From Trueperaceae bacterium (GTDB lineage: Bacteria; Deinococcota; Deinococci; Deinococcales; Trueperaceae), in NCBI GenBank assembly GCA_036381035.1, contig DASVDQ010000124.1, positions 1 to 39,039 on the forward strand: DNA of 39,039 bases, in the 5' to 3' direction. The translations under genes and the position numbers were made by a program. Within the stretch, counting starts at the first letter, position 1. Each line of letters opens with the position of its first letter. Positions 38,493 to 39,039 of the stretch are shown piece after piece. A model generated the notes under the pieces. It saw only the letters and a list, made by a program, of their open reading frames with translations, was not told the DNA's origin and searched no databases.

Positions 38493-38849
38493 GTGCCGAT
38501 AGCCGCCCGCTGGCGCAGCCTGGCGGCGCTGCCCAAGCCCCGCGGGCGCGACGCGATGCCGGGCGTCTACGAGCTGGCCGACGAGCAGAAGAACGTCGTC
38601 TACATCGGCCAGTCGGCGACCGACGTGCCCAACCGCATCAGGCAGCACCTCTCCCGCCCCACGTGCGTGCGCGAGCGCGCGCGCTACTGGCGCTACGCCT
38701 ACAGCCGCGTGCCGCAGGCCGAGGAGGCGCGCCTCCTCGCCGAGTACCGCGAGCGCCACGGCGACGTGCCGCCCTGCAACCGCGCCGTGCCCCGCACCAG
38801 GGACAGCCGGCGGCGGTTCGTCGAGCGCTTCGGCAGCGAGCCGGAGTAG
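38493..38849 (+). CDS. Small GIY-YIG-like nuclease-fold protein
   Basis: 118 residues. GVY (24-26) and YIG (37-39, in VVYIGQS) form the GIY-YIG pair; Arg48 or Arg50 in NRIRQHL, Glu77 or Glu78 in QAEEARLLAEYRERHG and Asn96 in PPCN match the remaining signature positions. All catalytic positions of a GIY-YIG nuclease appear present. Such one-domain proteins occur widely and are mostly uncharacterised. The GTG at 38493 lies 16 bases after the era stop without a strong ribosome binding site. Whether it cleaves DNA is unknown. Confidence 0.75.
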   Translation: MPIAARWRSLAALPKPRGRDAMPGVYELADEQKNVVYIGQSATDVPNRIRQHLSRPTCVRERARYWRYAYSRVPQAEEARLLAEYRERHGDVPPCNRAVPRTRDSRRRFVERFGSEPE

Positions 38850-38873
38850 CGACCTAGACGCATTTTCCTCGCG

Positions 38874-38898
38874 TCACATGTGAAAACCCCTACTAGGG
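38874..38898. promoter_or_regulatory. Two adjacent palindromes upstream of the last gene (possible operators)
   Basis: TCACATGTGA (38874-38883) is a perfect 10-base palindrome inside a TTTTC...GAAAA pair, and CCCTA-C-TAGGG (38888-38898) is a second. They lie 77-102 bases before the ATG of the right-edge gene, in the most AT-rich spot of this end of the window. A regulator-binding site is plausible. Confidence 0.4.
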
Positions 38899-38975
38899 CG
38901 CGTACCTCCACGGTGATAGAACCCTGAGAGCAACCTTCTCCGTCACGACGGCCTAGATGGAGAACAGGAGGAGCG

Positions 38976-39039
38976 ATGAAGACCATCCTTAGAACGCTCG
39001 TACTCGCCACCGTGCTCGGGGGAGCCGCTCTCGCGCAGG
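38976..39039 (+). CDS. Secreted protein, N-terminal fragment (cut by right edge)
   Basis: Only 21 residues are present: MKTILRTLVLATVLGGAALA, then Q. This is a typical signal peptide with an Ala-x-Ala cleavage site. AGGAGG lies 3 bases before the ATG with GAG between (AGGAGGAGCG), a strong ribosome binding site and much better than its neighbours', suggesting high expression. The product cannot be identified from this fragment. It is the only gene in the right end with a long (126-base) upstream region holding palindromes. Confidence 0.7.
   Translation, partial: MKTILRTLVLATVLGGAALAQ

Overview
This is a GC-rich, tightly packed bacterial chromosome segment with GTG and TTG starts, many 4-base ATGA/GTGA stop-start overlaps and very short gaps. 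I infer a member of the Deinococcota, perhaps Trueperaceae-like. The reasons are the paired deoxynucleoside kinases, a lipoprotein with two WHy/LEA14-type domains, the EVE-hrcA-recG-era housekeeping mix, and at least eight genes whose start codon lies 5-9 bases after a TAnnnT box, the leaderless arrangement known from Deinococcus. The placement is from pattern only and untested.

Layout. Positions 1-629 (minus strand, cut by the left edge) encode a WYL-domain regulator resembling the BrxR/CapW repressors of phage-defence islands; this stretch and the next ~230 bases are visibly less GC-rich than the rest. An EVE-domain gene and hrcA follow. Positions 2467-8223 hold three unrecognised genes: two cytoplasmic proteins sharing an N-terminal helical module and a Roadblock/LC7-like C-terminus (303 and 914 aa), flanking a 679-aa envelope protein. 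This is my best candidate for an undescribed system. Then come tsaE and tsaB (t6A tRNA modification), mreB and an S55 (SpoIVB-like) secreted peptidase.

Positions 12176-19337 form a lipid A-type cluster: lpxD, lpxC, a Gfo/Idh oxidoreductase, fabZ, lpxA, an LpxB-like glycosyltransferase and an MsbA-like ABC exporter, with a methyltransferase at the end. On the minus strand, 20055-23421 holds serA, a class V aminotransferase and a histidine phosphatase in 4-base overlaps, which I read as a possible complete serine pathway. Further right on the minus strand are a WHy-domain lipoprotein, a small membrane protein and recG.

The right third has an amino-acid ABC binding protein and permease with alanine racemase; a CorC-type CBS protein facing two deoxynucleoside kinases and murE; pyrimidine-nucleoside phosphorylase; a secreted protein of unknown function; initiator tRNA-Met; era; a small GIY-YIG protein; and the start of a secreted protein cut by the right edge. 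No CRISPR array, insertion sequence or rRNA gene was seen.
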